Shown here piece after piece: positions 1 to 12,012 of a DNA stretch of 64,000 nt. The notes below the pieces were generated by a model. It saw only the letters and a list, made by a program, of their open reading frames with translations, made no database searches and was not told the DNA's origin. The position numbers and the translations under genes are program-made. The number at the start of each line of letters is the position of its first letter. The stretch's first letter is position 1. Source of the stretch: Brachypodius melanocephalos (lineage: Eukaryota > Chordata > Aves > Passeriformes > Pycnonotidae); the NCBI GenBank assembly GCA_013398615.1, contig VZSR01001755.1, positions 320,144 through 384,143 of the forward strand, written 5' to 3'.

Positions 1-223
1 CGGCGGAATCAACCTTCATAAATCCATTGCTATTTAAATTTGTGTGGCCAAAGCTCAATTTGAGGCGAAGCTGGCCAGTACTGCGGGCGGGCAGTATAAA
101 GGGATCCGCACCCCGGAGCTGCTGCCCCCACTTGGCAAGCACTCGCCCCGTTGATTGGCGGATGCCCCGGTGGGTGCCGCGCTGCCCTCACCCAGCACAC
201 GAGGCCACCGTTCGTTCCAACTC
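1..223. other. Intergenic edge beyond HGS, no gene recognised
   Basis: Bases 1-223 lie downstream of the HGS poly(A) signal. A TATAAA occurs at 95-100 on the plus strand and a CCAAT-box complement near 153, but no open frame with family resemblance follows. I see no gene here; an outside neighbour could have its promoter at this edge. Confidence 0.5.
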
Positions 224-229
224 TTTATT
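224..229 (-). terminator. HGS: Poly(A) signal of HGS
   Basis: AATAAA on the minus strand, about 450 bases after the HGS stop codon. It is the first canonical signal in the 3' direction, so it probably ends the HGS mRNA near position 205. The assignment is inferred from position. Confidence 0.7.
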
Positions 230-676
230 GTCACCGACAGCGCTCGGTCCCCGCCCAGAGCGGCGGGGACGGGGACAGGCCCGGCCCAGCGAAGGGCCCC
301 GGGCCCGTGAGGGCGCTGCAGGGAGCGGGACTCAGCAGGGATGGGGCAAAGCCGGCGCCGGGGACCGGGCAGGGCTGGAGCGCTGCGCCCTTGGGGCTGC
401 GCCAGAAGCCCCGGGGCAACGACAGGGGCAGGGCTGCCAGCTGCCCAGGGTGGGTGGGTGAGCCGGGGGGCTGCTGCCCCAGGCTGCAGGGCATGGGGGG
501 CTGCACCGCTGCCCCTTGGTCCCCAAAGCTGGCAGTAGGAGCCTATGGCCCCACCACCCCGGGACAGGGGGCCAGGGAACAGGACGAGTAGTCAAAGTAC
601 AGAGTGATTTCAGATGAAGAGTAGTGTTACACTGGACCCACGGGACCTCCGAGATTCCTGTGCCCTGAGGCCATGA

Positions 677-3600
677 TCAGTCAAAGGAGATGAGCTGGGC
701 CTCTCCACTGCCCGGGGGCTGCTGTCCGGGGGCAGGCGCTGCTGGGGGCTGCTGCTGGGGGGGTCCCCCAGCTGGGGCCACCTGGAAGAGAGGAAATACC
801 CTTGTTAGTGTGTGGCTTCATCAGCATATGTGTCTCACTGGGTCCTGACCCCCCTGGGCTGGTGGCACTCACCTGTTGGTAGAGGGGCTGCTGCCCGGGC
901 AGGTAGGACTGCTGGGCTGGCAGGCTGCTCAAAGCTGTGTCCTGGCCTGGCAGGGCAGACATGAGACCCTATGGGAATGAGGGGGTGGGTGTCAGAGGGG
1001 CTGGGGTACGTGCAGCACCCACAGGGCAGTGATGACTGCCCCCAGCCTCCACCAGACCTCCCCCAGGATGGCTCCATGGGCTGGAGCCCACCCATGCCCA
1101 GGCAGGGAACTCTCACCTGCATGCTGTAGGGCTGGTAGCCCATGGAGACAGACTGGCTGCCCATGTAGCCCATGGTGCCCGACTGGGGTGCCTGGGAGAT
1201 GGCTGGGATGCTCTGTGACTGTGAGGCTGCAGTCTGTGGGGAGAAGCTGATGAGAGCTGGTGCAGGGAGCAATGGCTCACATCACCGAAGAAGGCCCTTG
1301 ACCCCCAAACTGGATCTAACTCCAACCCACTTCCACAGCAAGATCAGCAGATCTGGAGATCTGGAACCAACCAGGCTGTCCTCCCTCTGCTCAGAGATCT
1401 CACTGCTGAGTCTGGGTATGTTGCCCAGCCCCAGAGAACCCCCCAGCCCTTGTCCCAGCTGGCTGCAGGCTGCACTGCCTCACTTGCCTGGTAGCCCTGT
1501 GTGGGTGTGGGCTGGTAGGATGAATATGCAGGGGTGGTGGTGGGCACTGCTGGCCCCTGCTGAGGCCCCTGCCCACTGCTGGGGCCCGGCTGGTACATGT
1601 AAGCATTCACCATGCTGGGATCTGGGTGGAGAGAGCAGAGGTTGGAGCAACGACCTTGGGCTCAGCCCTACCCAACCGGCTGAGGCATCCAACGTACCAG
1701 TCCCGGTGACGGGCATGGCAGTGTAGGGCCCAGTTCCCCCTTGTGCAGCCTGGTTCATGTACACGCTGTGCATGGGAGAGCCCTCCACAGAGCCAGCTGG
1801 ACTGAAGGTGCCAGGGAAGCTGGTGGGGCCAGAGGGCTGGTAGATCACCCCACCGGCTGCAGGCACGGCCTGGAGCTGCTGGGAGAAAGAAAGCAGGCTT
1901 AAAGCCACCCCAGTCCCTGGAACCTGGCAGGGGGAGCCTACCCCAACAGCCGTACCTGGGCATAAGGCAGTGAGAAAGCTGGCATCTGGGCTCTCATCTG
2001 GATAGTCTGCTTCTGCTGCTCCAGGCGCAGCTGCCTCTCCTTCTCCTGCTCCTGTAGGCGCTGGATGGCCAACTGACGCTGCATCTCCAGATACTCCTGT
2101 GGGAACAGGGCTGTGGTGGCTGGGAGCCACAATACCACACAACCCCTCCTACCAGGGCAGCCATCCCTGCCAGCCCTGGGCTGGCCCACAGTGCAGGCAG
2201 CCCTGGAATACCCTGGACATGCTTCCCTGCCTCACCTGCTTCTTCTGCCTCATGATCTCCAGCTTCTGTGCCAGCTGGATCTGGCGCTGCCGCTCTGCCT
2301 CCTCTGCTGCACGGCGCAGCTTCTCCTGGTGCTCCTCCCGCAGTGCGTTCAGAGCCCCACGCGCGTCCCGGATCTGGGCCAGTTTGTCCTGCAGGCCTTC
2401 ATAGTACACTGGAGAGGGAAGGGACAGCCTCAGGAACGTGGGGACGGAGCACCCAGCCTGCCCCTGCACTCCACACTAGATTCTCTCCAGTGAGACTGAA
2501 TCACGGGAGTGCTGAACACCGACACTGCGGTGCCCTGGCTGCCGCCCACCCAGGGCCAGCAGCTCCCCCAGCTCCCACGCACGCCTGCGCTCGTCCAGCT
2601 GGTTGAGCAGCTCCAGCAGCTGCGGGTGCATGTTGTTGATGGACTGGAAGAGGGACAACACGGCAGAGTCGTTGGTGATGCTGCGGCCTCGCATGTGGTT
2701 GCTCTTCATGCGGTTGACAAACGTGGTGACCGCGTTCTGCAGTGCCTTCAGGAACTGCTCGTGGTTCTCCTCGGACTCACCGTTCTGGTACTGCTGCTGG
2801 AAGGAAGGATGAGGCAGCTGGTCAGCTGTGACCTCCCAGTGCCAAGAGCCAGCAGCCAGCCTGCAGAGCCCAAGAGTCGGGTGCTTCTTGCCCCACGGTA
2901 GATGCCAGACCCAGGCCCAGGCCCCCTCTTACCTCAACCACCCCAAGAGGGGCAGGGTGGGCTTCCCCAGGCTGCACAGCTGGCTCTGTCAGGGACAGGG
3001 GTGCCGACGGTGTGGGGCTCTTGCGAACCTCCTCCTGTTTCTTCTCCCAGTAGTTGCGGTTCAGGTACCGGGCCAGCTGCCAGGGAGAGAAGGAAGATGA
3101 GCTTCACTGCCTTGCAGGAGCAAGCCTGTGCTGCAGACTAGCAGGGCCAGGATCCGTACCTCTGGGTCAATGTCCTCGGCCAAGGGAGCAGAAGAATTCT
3201 GGAAAGAGACAAATGGAGAAAAGCAGTTCAGCAAAACCAGAGATCCCCAGGTCCCACATGGATGTTCAGCTCGGACCTGGGCATGTATGACCACCAGTGC
3301 TGAGCACCAGTGAGAGCCTCAAAGGGGACACAAGCTGGGAGGCAGCGGAGACACCTAAATCCTGGCTGAGAACACACCTTCTTGCTCAAAACACAGTGAA
3401 CGAGCAATGGGTTGAATGGGGCAAACATTTTCCCTCAGTATGGGATTAAATTGGACACCATCAGGGCAGACTCGGGCTCAGAGAGTGGCCTGTGTCCAGC
3501 CACTCCACAGGCAGGAGCTGCCATGGACATACCACGGGCGGGGAGTACAGCGTGCTGACTGGGGGAGCCGATGACGTGACAGGAGTGGGCTCAGCCTTAG

Positions 3601-6600
3601 GGTACATGGAGTAGGTTGTTTTCTGCCTCTGCAAAAGAGAAAATAGCCAACTCAGAGAGAGTCCCAGCTTCTCCAAACCAACCACAACACAGTCTGTGCC
3701 CGGCTCTGCTTTCACCTTCTTATTCCACAGGCTTTGAGCCTTGCTCACACCAGGACATGTCCAGAGATCTGTTATGGCCCAGCACAGCTAGGCTAAAGAG
3801 CAACAACCCCTCCCAGATCCCAGCAGCAAACAAACCATTCTCTCCTTCTCCTCAGCCTCTGACTGAGACAAGGCAATAGCCAGCTGGAGCTCCTCTTCCT
3901 CTTGCAGAGCTGTCTCATCACGCTTTGGAGGCAGCTGGAAGTGGAAAGATGAGGAAGTGGTCGGTAATGGGATCAACAAACAGGTCAGGATCACCAGATC
4001 ACCTATGGGGCAGCTGCTCACCTGGGACTGCTGAGAGAGGGGGCTGGTCAGGTACTCAGGGGGCAGTTCGGAGGTGGCAGCAGCTTTACCCTCAGTTTTC
4101 CTGTAGTGACAGGTGATAGTATGGACTGAATGCTCTTTCTCTGCACCAGAACCCAGCTCTGCACAATGTTCCAGCAGCAAACCCCACTCCCAGGAAGGAA
4201 GAGGGCCCAGCCCAGCCTGTACAGTCTAGGAAGCCCTCGTTGTGCTCTGCAGGGAGCTAGTTCCACACCACGCTTCCCCCCTCAAAGTCCCAGCTGTCGC
4301 AGGCAAAGAAACCCACAACGAAGGGTACTGACTTGTTGAGATGCTCATAGCAGGGCTCACAGACTCTCACTTCCTTCTCAATCCCAAACTTGGGGATGGT
4401 GGAGTATTTGGACGAGCATTTTCCACAGAAGATCTGCCCGCAGGCCCGGCAGTGGTGCTGTGAAAGACAGGAGATGTAAGCGTGGTGGCAAGGCATTATT
4501 TCTGCTTTCGCCAACATCGACCATTTCCCTGCCAGCAGCCAAGAAACATGGTCTGTCCCCAACACACTTCCACACAGCAAGTCCTGCAGGGAGTTCTGCA
4601 AGTCCCTAGGGCTGTGTAGAGCAGGGAACCCAGAGGGGCAGGAGCAGCACTCACCTTCCGCGTCACAACGCCAAACTGCACTCGGCACCTGTGACACTCC
4701 TCTGCATCCACCCAGTCTGGAGCCTGTAGGGGTCAGGGAAATTGCATAAGGAGGGAGCAGTGCGTTGGTACTGTGCTTTTCAGGAGTTCTGATGGCTAAC
4801 AGGGCTCTCATGTCTCATAGGGGAGACTGGAGCCATCTGCAGCTCAACAAGAAATATTAATCCCCACAAGTTATCTCCTCTCGTGTTCCTTAGAGACTGT
4901 GCTGCTTTCCCAGTCAGTAGAAGATTTGCTAGGAAAGTGTCTGCACAGCAATCACTTCAGCAATGTCCTGCTGCCACGTCCAGCCTGCCAAGCTGCTGCA
5001 AGGCCAGTGAGCAGCAGGAACGATGGGTCTGACTCTCTGTCCTGGTCAGTTCTCCCAGCAAGGTCCCCAGTCCACACAAAACGGAGGAATGCAAGGCCTG
5101 CAGGTTTGGCAGGAAGGGGATGGGAAAGCAGGTCTGTCCCACAGTGCCAGCTGCTCTCCCCCACGACAGAGCTCACCCTCTCTGCAGCAAACATGGCATC
5201 GCTCTCCTTGAACTCCGGGAAGACGTGACCTGAAGGAGAAGGAATGAAGCCCCGTTGTGAGAGGAATCCTCTGGCACAGGCAGGCCATGCAAGCTCATGC
5301 TGTAGGTGCCAGCTCAGCACCACCTCTTGTCTTGAACAGTACCTCCCTCTGACACACCAGAAGCAGGCTCCCCTCAGCCATGGTCTGAGGACAATCCCCA
5401 ATTGTTTCCCTTACACACCCACAAAGGACATCACAGGCCTCTGGATAAGGCTTATTATTTCTCAGTACTTCAAACTGAGGGGGATAAAAACCCCACTGGA
5501 TGGGCAGGCAGGGCTGTGAGTTTCAGCCCTTGAAGGGCCAGAGGTTGGCAACACCAGCTCAGGACGGTGGACTGACCCTCCAAGCTTGGGTCAGTGCCTG
5601 CAGAGTTTCTGGTGCACAGAAGGAAGCAGAGGCAGCAGCGTGTCTCTGCCCTTGAAGCTTTTGGGACAGAAAACGTCAAACCAAACACCACGTCAGCAAG
5701 TGGGAGTGTGGACCCATCCTGGGAGCAGAACAAATGTCTATGAGGAATGAACTTCCCCACAGCAAATTCCTCCCAGAGGACATGACTTGCTGCCAGTCTC
5801 CCAAAGAACAGTTGCAGCTCCTGCTTTTCAGGTCTCCCTGCCAGCCCTGAGGCACTGGCTGGGCTGGAGGCCCAGAGAAAAGCTGCCCTGGTCCTGGGAC
5901 CACTGGACTGTCCCATACTTGCAGCGGGATTTAGTCACCCTGAAGGGTTCATTGGGTATTGGGAACCAAGGAAGAGCTCAGTGCTAAAAGTCCAGATTTT
6001 GCTCACACCATGCAGGGAACTGCCAAGGTTCCTGCAGAGCAGAGCTGCTTCACCAGGTGTCCCCCCAGCTGTGGCCACAGTCCTCACCTTCAACCTTCAT
6101 TATCTGATAGGTGTCCTGCACCACCTTGTACTTGGGCTCGTTGCGGAAGGCGTGAGCCCAGGCCTGGATGAGGTACAGGATCTTACTGCGGACACTCGTC
6201 TCCACCTGCCTCTGCACAGGAAGGGAGCAGAAAAACCATCTCAGGAAACATCCCTGAAACCCAAAGGATCAACAGCCTCCTGTTGAACCCCCTGAACAGA
6301 AGCCAGAAATACCACTCAGGAAAGAGAGATTTTAGAGTACTCAGGAGACGTAAGAGCTGTCAGAAACCTGCAGTAAGGACAACGCACAGCACGGACAACA
6401 GACCCCTTCAGCTGCCCCACTGCCCCCTCCAGCACAACCAAAAAAATGTCCTTTGGAGCAGCACAGACCAATTGAACAGAGCTCTGACCTTGATGCTTAG
6501 AACAAATGCCCAGCAGCTCTGTCCACCCCCTGACCACAACCACACATCCTGCACTCAGGGCACAGCACAGCTGCCCAGCACATCCCACCTTGCCTGCCCA

Positions 6601-9484
6601 CTGACAGTGGTGCGAGGTGCCTGGAGGGTGTCAGCACCTCCACTGCAGGAGTACTCAAAGCCATCTCAGGATGTGACACAGTGAGGACAGCTGGGACAGC
6701 TGCCCTTTGGAGGCAGGGACAACTGCATCACACTTCAAGGAACTGGAGAGAAGTTGGCAAGCCTGTTCTGACCTCAGCCAGCCTCAGAGTTGCTGCGTCA
6801 TCAGCTGCCCAAGTGATCACATCCACATGACTGGCTGTTCCAGGAATCCCCAGGAAGCACAGGAGCACTGTCAAGCTCTGATCTTAGCCAAGACCTTGGC
6901 CCACACAGCAGCACTTACTGAGAATTCCTGGAGCTCCAACTTCTAGAACATTTGGGAAAATCCTGCATTCCATACATGTCACAGCCCTGAACCTCATGAG
7001 AACTTGGACTGTTTTACCAGCATCAGGTGTTCACAAGCAGCAAAGTTCCAAGTGTGGGAGGAGAATGGGGCAGTTGTGAAACTCCTGAGGCAGGCAAGGA
7101 CTGAGAGAGCCACAAAATTCCTGGATCTGATTCAATCTCCTCAGCCCTTGGAGGGGCCGTGCTACCACACCTGGCTGTCAGGCTATGGCAGTGTTCCTGC
7201 CTCAGGAGAAGATCGTGCATGGAGACTGAGTCAGCCCTAACAGGAAGGTGACAGGAGAGACACCCTGCTTGGTGTGTGAGATGACAGGACTCACACAGCC
7301 CATCCTCCAAGGATCTGGGTCACCTGTTTGTTTATGTCTTTCTGGTGGAAGACAGAAGCTGTAAGGAAGGAACAGTATGATGCTAATAAGCTCTTGTCTG
7401 GGCATTGCTGTTCTGAGCTGGGAGCTGGAGACAGGAGTTCTCATTTCCACTTCACTAATGGAATTCCCCAGTCCAAGGACACACGAAGCTCCAGCAGGCA
7501 TCAGACTGGTGATAGCTTGTAACAACAACTTGTCAGCGCCAGCAGCCATGGTCACATCCTTGCAGAGCTCCTGAACAACTCGACATGCCAATGGAACGGC
7601 TGTGACACAGAGCAGCTCCCGTCGGTTTTTCCTTCGTTGCTTTACCTGCCTGTGTGTCTCACATTGTTCCACGAGAGGGAATTCACCTTGCCACTGCCTG
7701 GGTCCTTGGTACAGGTGCCAGGCCATCATCGGTTTTCCTTAGTTGTCCCAACCCAAGCGCTGCATCCAGGAGCATTTCCTATGGAATTGCCCAGGGCTCC
7801 ACAGCACATTCCTGCTATTTCACAGTACAGACAAACCTCTGCTCCCACCACATCTCCTCTTCCCAGAAGCTCTCCTTCACTGCTTACATTCACCCTTTCA
7901 CACCACATGACAATTTGCTCTTTTCTGAAGTGCATTTCCAATTTCCCTTCTGCTCCTTACCCAAAGAGTACACGAGAGGACATATACATTTCTTCCTGCT
8001 GCTGCTGCTTTTCCATAAGAAAAAAAAAATGACAGTAAAAAAAATCTATTTACCTTGAGTATTTCCTTCAGCTCCTCCATGGTCTGTTTATTGGCCACCT
8101 CATCATGGACTGTTTGGCCACAGTTTTTAACCACTGACTCCATGACCTACAAGTGCCAAGACAAGATCAGCCTACAGCTTCCTGCCTCCTCTGCAACTTG
8201 TGGGGGTCCCAGTACACATTACAGGCTGAACATGGGGCACTACTTAAGCAGTGAGGTGTGTTGGGGCCATGTCAATCCACCCCCTGCACTGGGAGCCAGC
8301 TGTCCTTCACCTCCCTGGGGGGCTGAGGGTCTTCTGCTCTGTGGAAACCAACCCTGGGGAGAGCAGCCCAAGTCTCAGCTTGGCCTGTTCCAAAGCCAAG
8401 ATGGAACTAAAAGCATGAAGGCCCTGGCCTGATGACCCCAAAACCTCTGTGCCAGCGTCAGGAAGAGGCTGGCTCCATGCTGTGCTGCAGGAAGCTGCGC
8501 AGCCTGAAGGCAGGCAGTAAGAAGCCCCCTCTCTGCTCCCAGCCAGGTGCTGTTACCTCCAGCGCGTACAGGGCCACGTGGGGATTCTTGTCATTCACTT
8601 TTTTCTTGATGGCGTTGACGGCGTATTTCGCTCTGGGTAGGGGAAGAGGGGACACATTCTCAGGGGATTGAGGATGCGAGGGGAGATCCCACCTGCTGCT
8701 GACAACCCACCAATCCCCACTCTGACACGACGGGCACAGTTAGCTCAGGGGTACGTGATTCACTGAGCGAAACTGGGAAGGATTAAGTGCCTTCGAACTT
8801 GACTTTCCCTAATCTGCAGCTCCCAGGGTCTGGAAAGCACACCAGCACATCAGAGTGTGCTGTACAGCCCCTCTGATGCTCTTACAGAAGGGCATAATGA
8901 TACGTGTGTTCCACGGGCTGGCAGGTCCGAGACCCTCGAAGGGTCTCCTTCCTTGTGCAGACAGGAGAGCTGTGCCCATGGCACGTCCAAAAGCCCAGGA
9001 GCACTTACTGGGTGTCTCCCTGACGGATCATGTCGCAGATCTGCAGGATGGATTCCCAGTCTGTCTCCAGCAGGAGCTGGCTCGTGGCCTTATCTGCAAT
9101 GAGCAAACCCAGCAGGCCGCCGTGAGCCCCGCTGCTGCCCGCGGCTCCGCTCCGCCACCGACGAGTCCCTGGGAGCGCTCCGGGCGTGGCGCTGCCCCGA
9201 GGTTCGGGGATGAACCCCCGATTTCACCCGGAACGCACCGACCCTCCCGCTTCAGACACCCCCGGGCGCTCGGTAACCTCGGCCCCGCCGCTGCCGGGCT
9301 GCGGCACCGCAACCTGACCCGGCCCAGCCCGTGCCGTGCCCTGGGCCCGCCCGCTCCCGGGGCCGAGCGCCGCGGACCCCGACCCGGCCCCTGGCCCGCG
9401 CCCCGCCCCGGTTCCCGTCCCGCCCGCCGAGGGAGCCGCGCCGGTACCGAGGAGCCGCTCGAAGGTGCCGCCGCCGCGCCCCAT
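677..9484 (-). CDS. HGS: HGS (HRS), ESCRT-0 endosomal sorting protein, complete, 21 coding exons
   Basis: HRS binds PI3P and ubiquitinated cargo on early endosomes and recruits clathrin and ESCRT-I. Exons (minus): 9448-9484, 9009-9093, 8557-8632, 8054-8146, 6088-6211, 5177-5229, 4655-4723, 4333-4457, 4022-4100, 3836-3934, 3533-3628, 3160-3198, 2933-3076, 2583-2796, 2236-2408, 1956-2096, 1698-1878, 1488-1621, 1117-1233, 873-968, 677-781. They join in frame to about 759 residues; from memory the human protein is about 777. Visible domains: VHS (about 1-145); FYVE zinc finger (about 160-220) with the HHCRACG motif; a UIM (about 255-277, acidic then LALS-like); a coiled coil rich in E, R and Q (about 440-550); a Gln/Pro/Tyr-rich tail ending in the clathrin-box-like LISFD. 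The start at 9484 lies in the conserved MGRG-GTFERLL opening. It is head to head with ARL16. Confidence 0.97.
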
Positions 9485-9646
9485 GGTGTCCACCCGCCGC
9501 CGGCCGCCGGCCCGGCCCGATCGCTCCGGCCCGGTCTGTCCCCCGGCCCGGTCTGTCCCCCGGCTCGGTCTGTCCCCCGCCCCGCCGCGGCCCTTCCGCT
9601 TCCGCCTTCCGCCGGGGCGGGGCCGCTTCCGCGGGGCGGCTCCGGG
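9485..9646. promoter_or_regulatory. Shared CpG-rich promoter of HGS and ARL16
   Basis: Only 162 bases separate the HGS and ARL16 start codons, which point away from each other. The stretch is nearly all G and C, has many CpGs, lacks a TATA box and contains a triplicated 17-base repeat at 9526-9576. The head-to-head arrangement makes it a bidirectional promoter by inference. Confidence 0.8.
9526..9576. repeat. Three tandem copies of a 17-base unit in the HGS/ARL16 promoter
   Basis: The unit CCGGCCCGGTCTGTCCC is repeated at 9526-9542, 9543-9559 and 9560-9576. The first two copies are identical and the third has one substitution. It is a short minisatellite inside a bidirectional promoter. Confidence 0.9.
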
Positions 9647-10729
9647 ATGGCCGCGGGCCGCTCCCCGCACACGTTCCTGCTGCTGGGGGCGGCGGGCGGT
9701 GGAAAGAGCCTCCTGGTGCGGCGGCTGCGCCATATCCGTGGGCACGGGGGCAGCGGGGCGGCGGGGAGGGCCGGGCGGGCGGGGGGCGGCCCAGGGGCCG
9801 GGCGGGCCGTGCCCCGGAGCCGCTGTGTCCTTAACGCGAGGCACAGCTGAGCGCCGAGGAGCCGGCGGAGCTGGGCGAGCCCCCTGCCACGCTGCCCACG
9901 GTAGGTGCGGCCCGGCGGGGCCGAGGGGCACCGGGACGGGCGAGGGGCTCCGGGGCACGGCCGCAGCCAGCCGGGCGCCTGTCCCGCAGGTGGGCACCAA
10001 CCTGACGGACCTGCGGCTGCCGCAGAAGGTGACCGTGCGGGAGCTGGGCGGCTGCATGGGCCCCATCTGGCCCAGCTACTACAGCGAGTGCAGCGCTCTC
10101 CTGGTGAGCGGCGCTGGGAGCGCGTCCCGGGGCCGCGGTCCCCAGGGATGGGCGCGGGGAGAGGGGCTTCTGGGGCTGGGGTGCGCCGGTCCCCTCGGTT
10201 CTGCCCCGTGGTGGGATTTCCCTCCTCCGTGCCCTGCTCTGGCCCAGCCCGGGCCGGGATTGCTCTCGGCACACTCGCACCCCGCTTTCCCTTCTTCCCT
10301 CTAGTTCGTGGTGGATGCCTCCAACCCCGCTCAGGTCTCCTCGTCCTGCATCCAGCTGCTCTCTGTCCTCTCTGCAGAGCCGCTCGCCTCTGTGCCCGTC
10401 CTGGTCCTCTTCAACAAGATGTGAGGAGGAGAGTCCCCCGAAGGGTGGCGGTGCCAGGGAGCAGCGGCTGTGCTTTGCTGCCCTTCCCAGGCTGGAGACC
10501 CCTGAGGGGAGCCCTCGTGGCTGGCTGATGCAGCTCTCCTCTCTCTCACCATTGCAGTGACCTGCCCTGCTACATGTCACTGGTGGAGATGAAGTCGCTG
10601 TTCCGCATGCAGGACATCGTGTCCTGTGCCACACAGCCCATCACGATGCTGGAGACCAGCGCCCGCGATGGCACCGGCCTGGCTGACGTCCTGCAGTGGC
10701 TTCGGGCCACCCTCAAAGACCCCTGCTGA
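9647..10729 (+). CDS. ARL16: ARL16, ARF-like small GTPase, complete, 5 exons
   Basis: ARL16 is a divergent ARF-family GTP-binding protein. Exons: 9647-9731, 9845-9900, 9990-10103, 10305-10420, 10558-10729, giving 180 residues in frame. The P-loop is visible near residues 14-20 (GAAGGGKS). The TVGTNLTD block marks switch I, and RELGGCMGPIW replaces the usual WDxGGQ switch II motif, as is typical of ARL16. LFNKIDLP is the NKxD-like guanine-specificity motif. Exon 1 joins exon 2 in frame only through an AT-AC (U12-type) intron at 9732-9844; the product then reads RRLRQLSAEEP, resembling mammalian KRLQ. It is head to head with HGS, as in mammals. The best 3' end candidate is an AGTAAA at 10875-10880. 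Confidence 0.93.
9732..9844 (+). other. ARL16: U12-type AT-AC intron in ARL16
   Basis: The intron begins ATATCCGT and ends in AC. A perfect U12 branch-site string TCCTTAAC lies at 9828-9835, with about 10 bases from the branch adenosine to the acceptor. Removing it restores the codon CAG and the reading frame. The nearby GT at 9738 with the AG at 9845-9846 would break the frame. Confidence 0.85.
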
Positions 10730-12000
10730 CCCCAGCCCTGCCAGGTGCCTGTGGCCGCCCAGGACAGTCCTGGCACAGGAGGTGGTGAAGAAGCAGCTGC
10801 CCTGCCTGGGCAGGGAGCAGAGCCCAGGACAGTGCTTTGGGCTGTTGATGGACTGGATCCCTGTGGGACTTCACAGTAAAACTCCCACCAAACTGTCCAG
10901 GCTGGTGGCTACGCTGTGCTTGGGGAAAAACCTTGGGCTTTTGGGGAAGAGACAAGCAGAAGCCACAGAGGCCAGATTGTGCTGGCACCTCCAGGCACAG
11001 GAGAGGTTCCTGCAGTGGGGCTGGAGGCTGCAGCAGCACCTGAGCTGAGCTAAGCACAGCAAGGGTGGGTAAGGCCCCTGGGTTTAAGACTGAGTGCATG
11101 TGGGGCTCCTGCCAGCAGCTCTGGCTATGTCAGCCTCATGCCTGCCCAGGCACAGTGGGGTGACCTGGGTGGGTGCTAGGGCAAGAACAGTGACTGGGGT
11201 GCTTCAGTCAGGGATGTCTCACAAGCTACAAGTGCCAGCCCACAGCTCCTCTCCAGCACTCACCTGGGCCCAGGCAATCTCAGAATGGGTCAAGTTGGGA
11301 CCACAGTGGGTCATCTGGCCCAACCTGTCTGGTGAAGCAAGAGTCATTCCAGAGGATATGGCACAGGATTGCATCCAGACAGTTCTGGACTATCTCCAGT
11401 GAGGAAAATGCCACACCCTCTCTAGGCAATCTGTTTCAGTGTGCTGTCACTGGCACAGGGAAGTTCTTTCTAATAGAATATCATAGAATACTGAAGGAGA
11501 CACATCAAGATCATGTTCAGGTGGAACTTTCTGTGCATCAGTTTCTGTCCGTTACTGCTTGTCCCACTGCTTCAGAGATGCTTCAGTCCGTTCATGTCTC
11601 TGTAGCCCCTGCTGGAAGTCATTGGGTACTGGTGGCTGCCCGTGCCTGGCATGTGCCACAGCACACCGTGCCCTGGGGCTGTCAGTGCTGTGCAGCGCTG
11701 CCATCCCAGGGCCTGGAGCTGCCAACAGCACGGCATGGAGGGGAGTGGCTCTGGGTGCTGGGGGCTGCAGCTAGTGCAGCGTGATGGTGAGCTCCAAGTG
11801 GGGTGGCAGTGGCCTTTGCTCCAGCAGCGTGGGCTGAACTGGGCCCTGCCCCAGGCAGCACCATGGGAAAGCAGATGGTGCCACAGAGCCTGAGCACACC
11901 CTGACACTGCTGCTGAGTCACCACACAAACAGCATTGACACACCAACCCTACCTCCCCGCTGCCAACCCAACAGGTCCAGACACCAGCCAGGGCACTCCT
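10730..12000. other. ARL16 3' region and intergenic spacer with CR1 fragment
   Basis: This spacer holds the ARL16 3' UTR and the gap before the TMC6 3' end. No AATAAA is visible before about 11290; the AGTAAA at 10875 is the only candidate. A degraded CR1 tail occupies about 11299-11580. Frames here are short and resemble nothing I know. Confidence 0.6.
11299..11580 (-). mobile_element. CR1 LINE 3' fragment, apparently with a nested CR1 tail
   Basis: The plus strand reads as the complement of a CR1 3' region: a 'gtcatctggcccaacct' stretch, then 'ggattgcatccagacag', then a 'gttcaggtggaact' stretch. About 40 bases at 11472-11512 interrupt it and themselves resemble the extreme CR1 end (repeated atagaat, then agatcat). 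Old and truncated, with no coding capacity. Confidence 0.75.
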
Positions 12001-12012
12001 GCACAGCAGCAC

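Noticed and set aside
95..160. TATAAA and inverted CCAAT near the left edge as a promoter
   Set aside because: Nothing recognisable is transcribed from it within the window; it would fire into the HGS 3' end. Kept only as a note.
9738..9846. GT-AG splicing of ARL16 intron 1 (GT at 9738, AG at 9845-9846)
   Set aside because: It shifts the frame of exon 2 relative to the conserved TVGTNLTD exon; the AT-AC alternative keeps frame and has the U12 branch site.
9028..10272. 414-residue minus-strand frame over HGS exons 1-2 and antisense to ARL16
   Set aside because: It crosses the HGS exon 2 acceptor and is antisense to ARL16 exons; a GC-content artefact.
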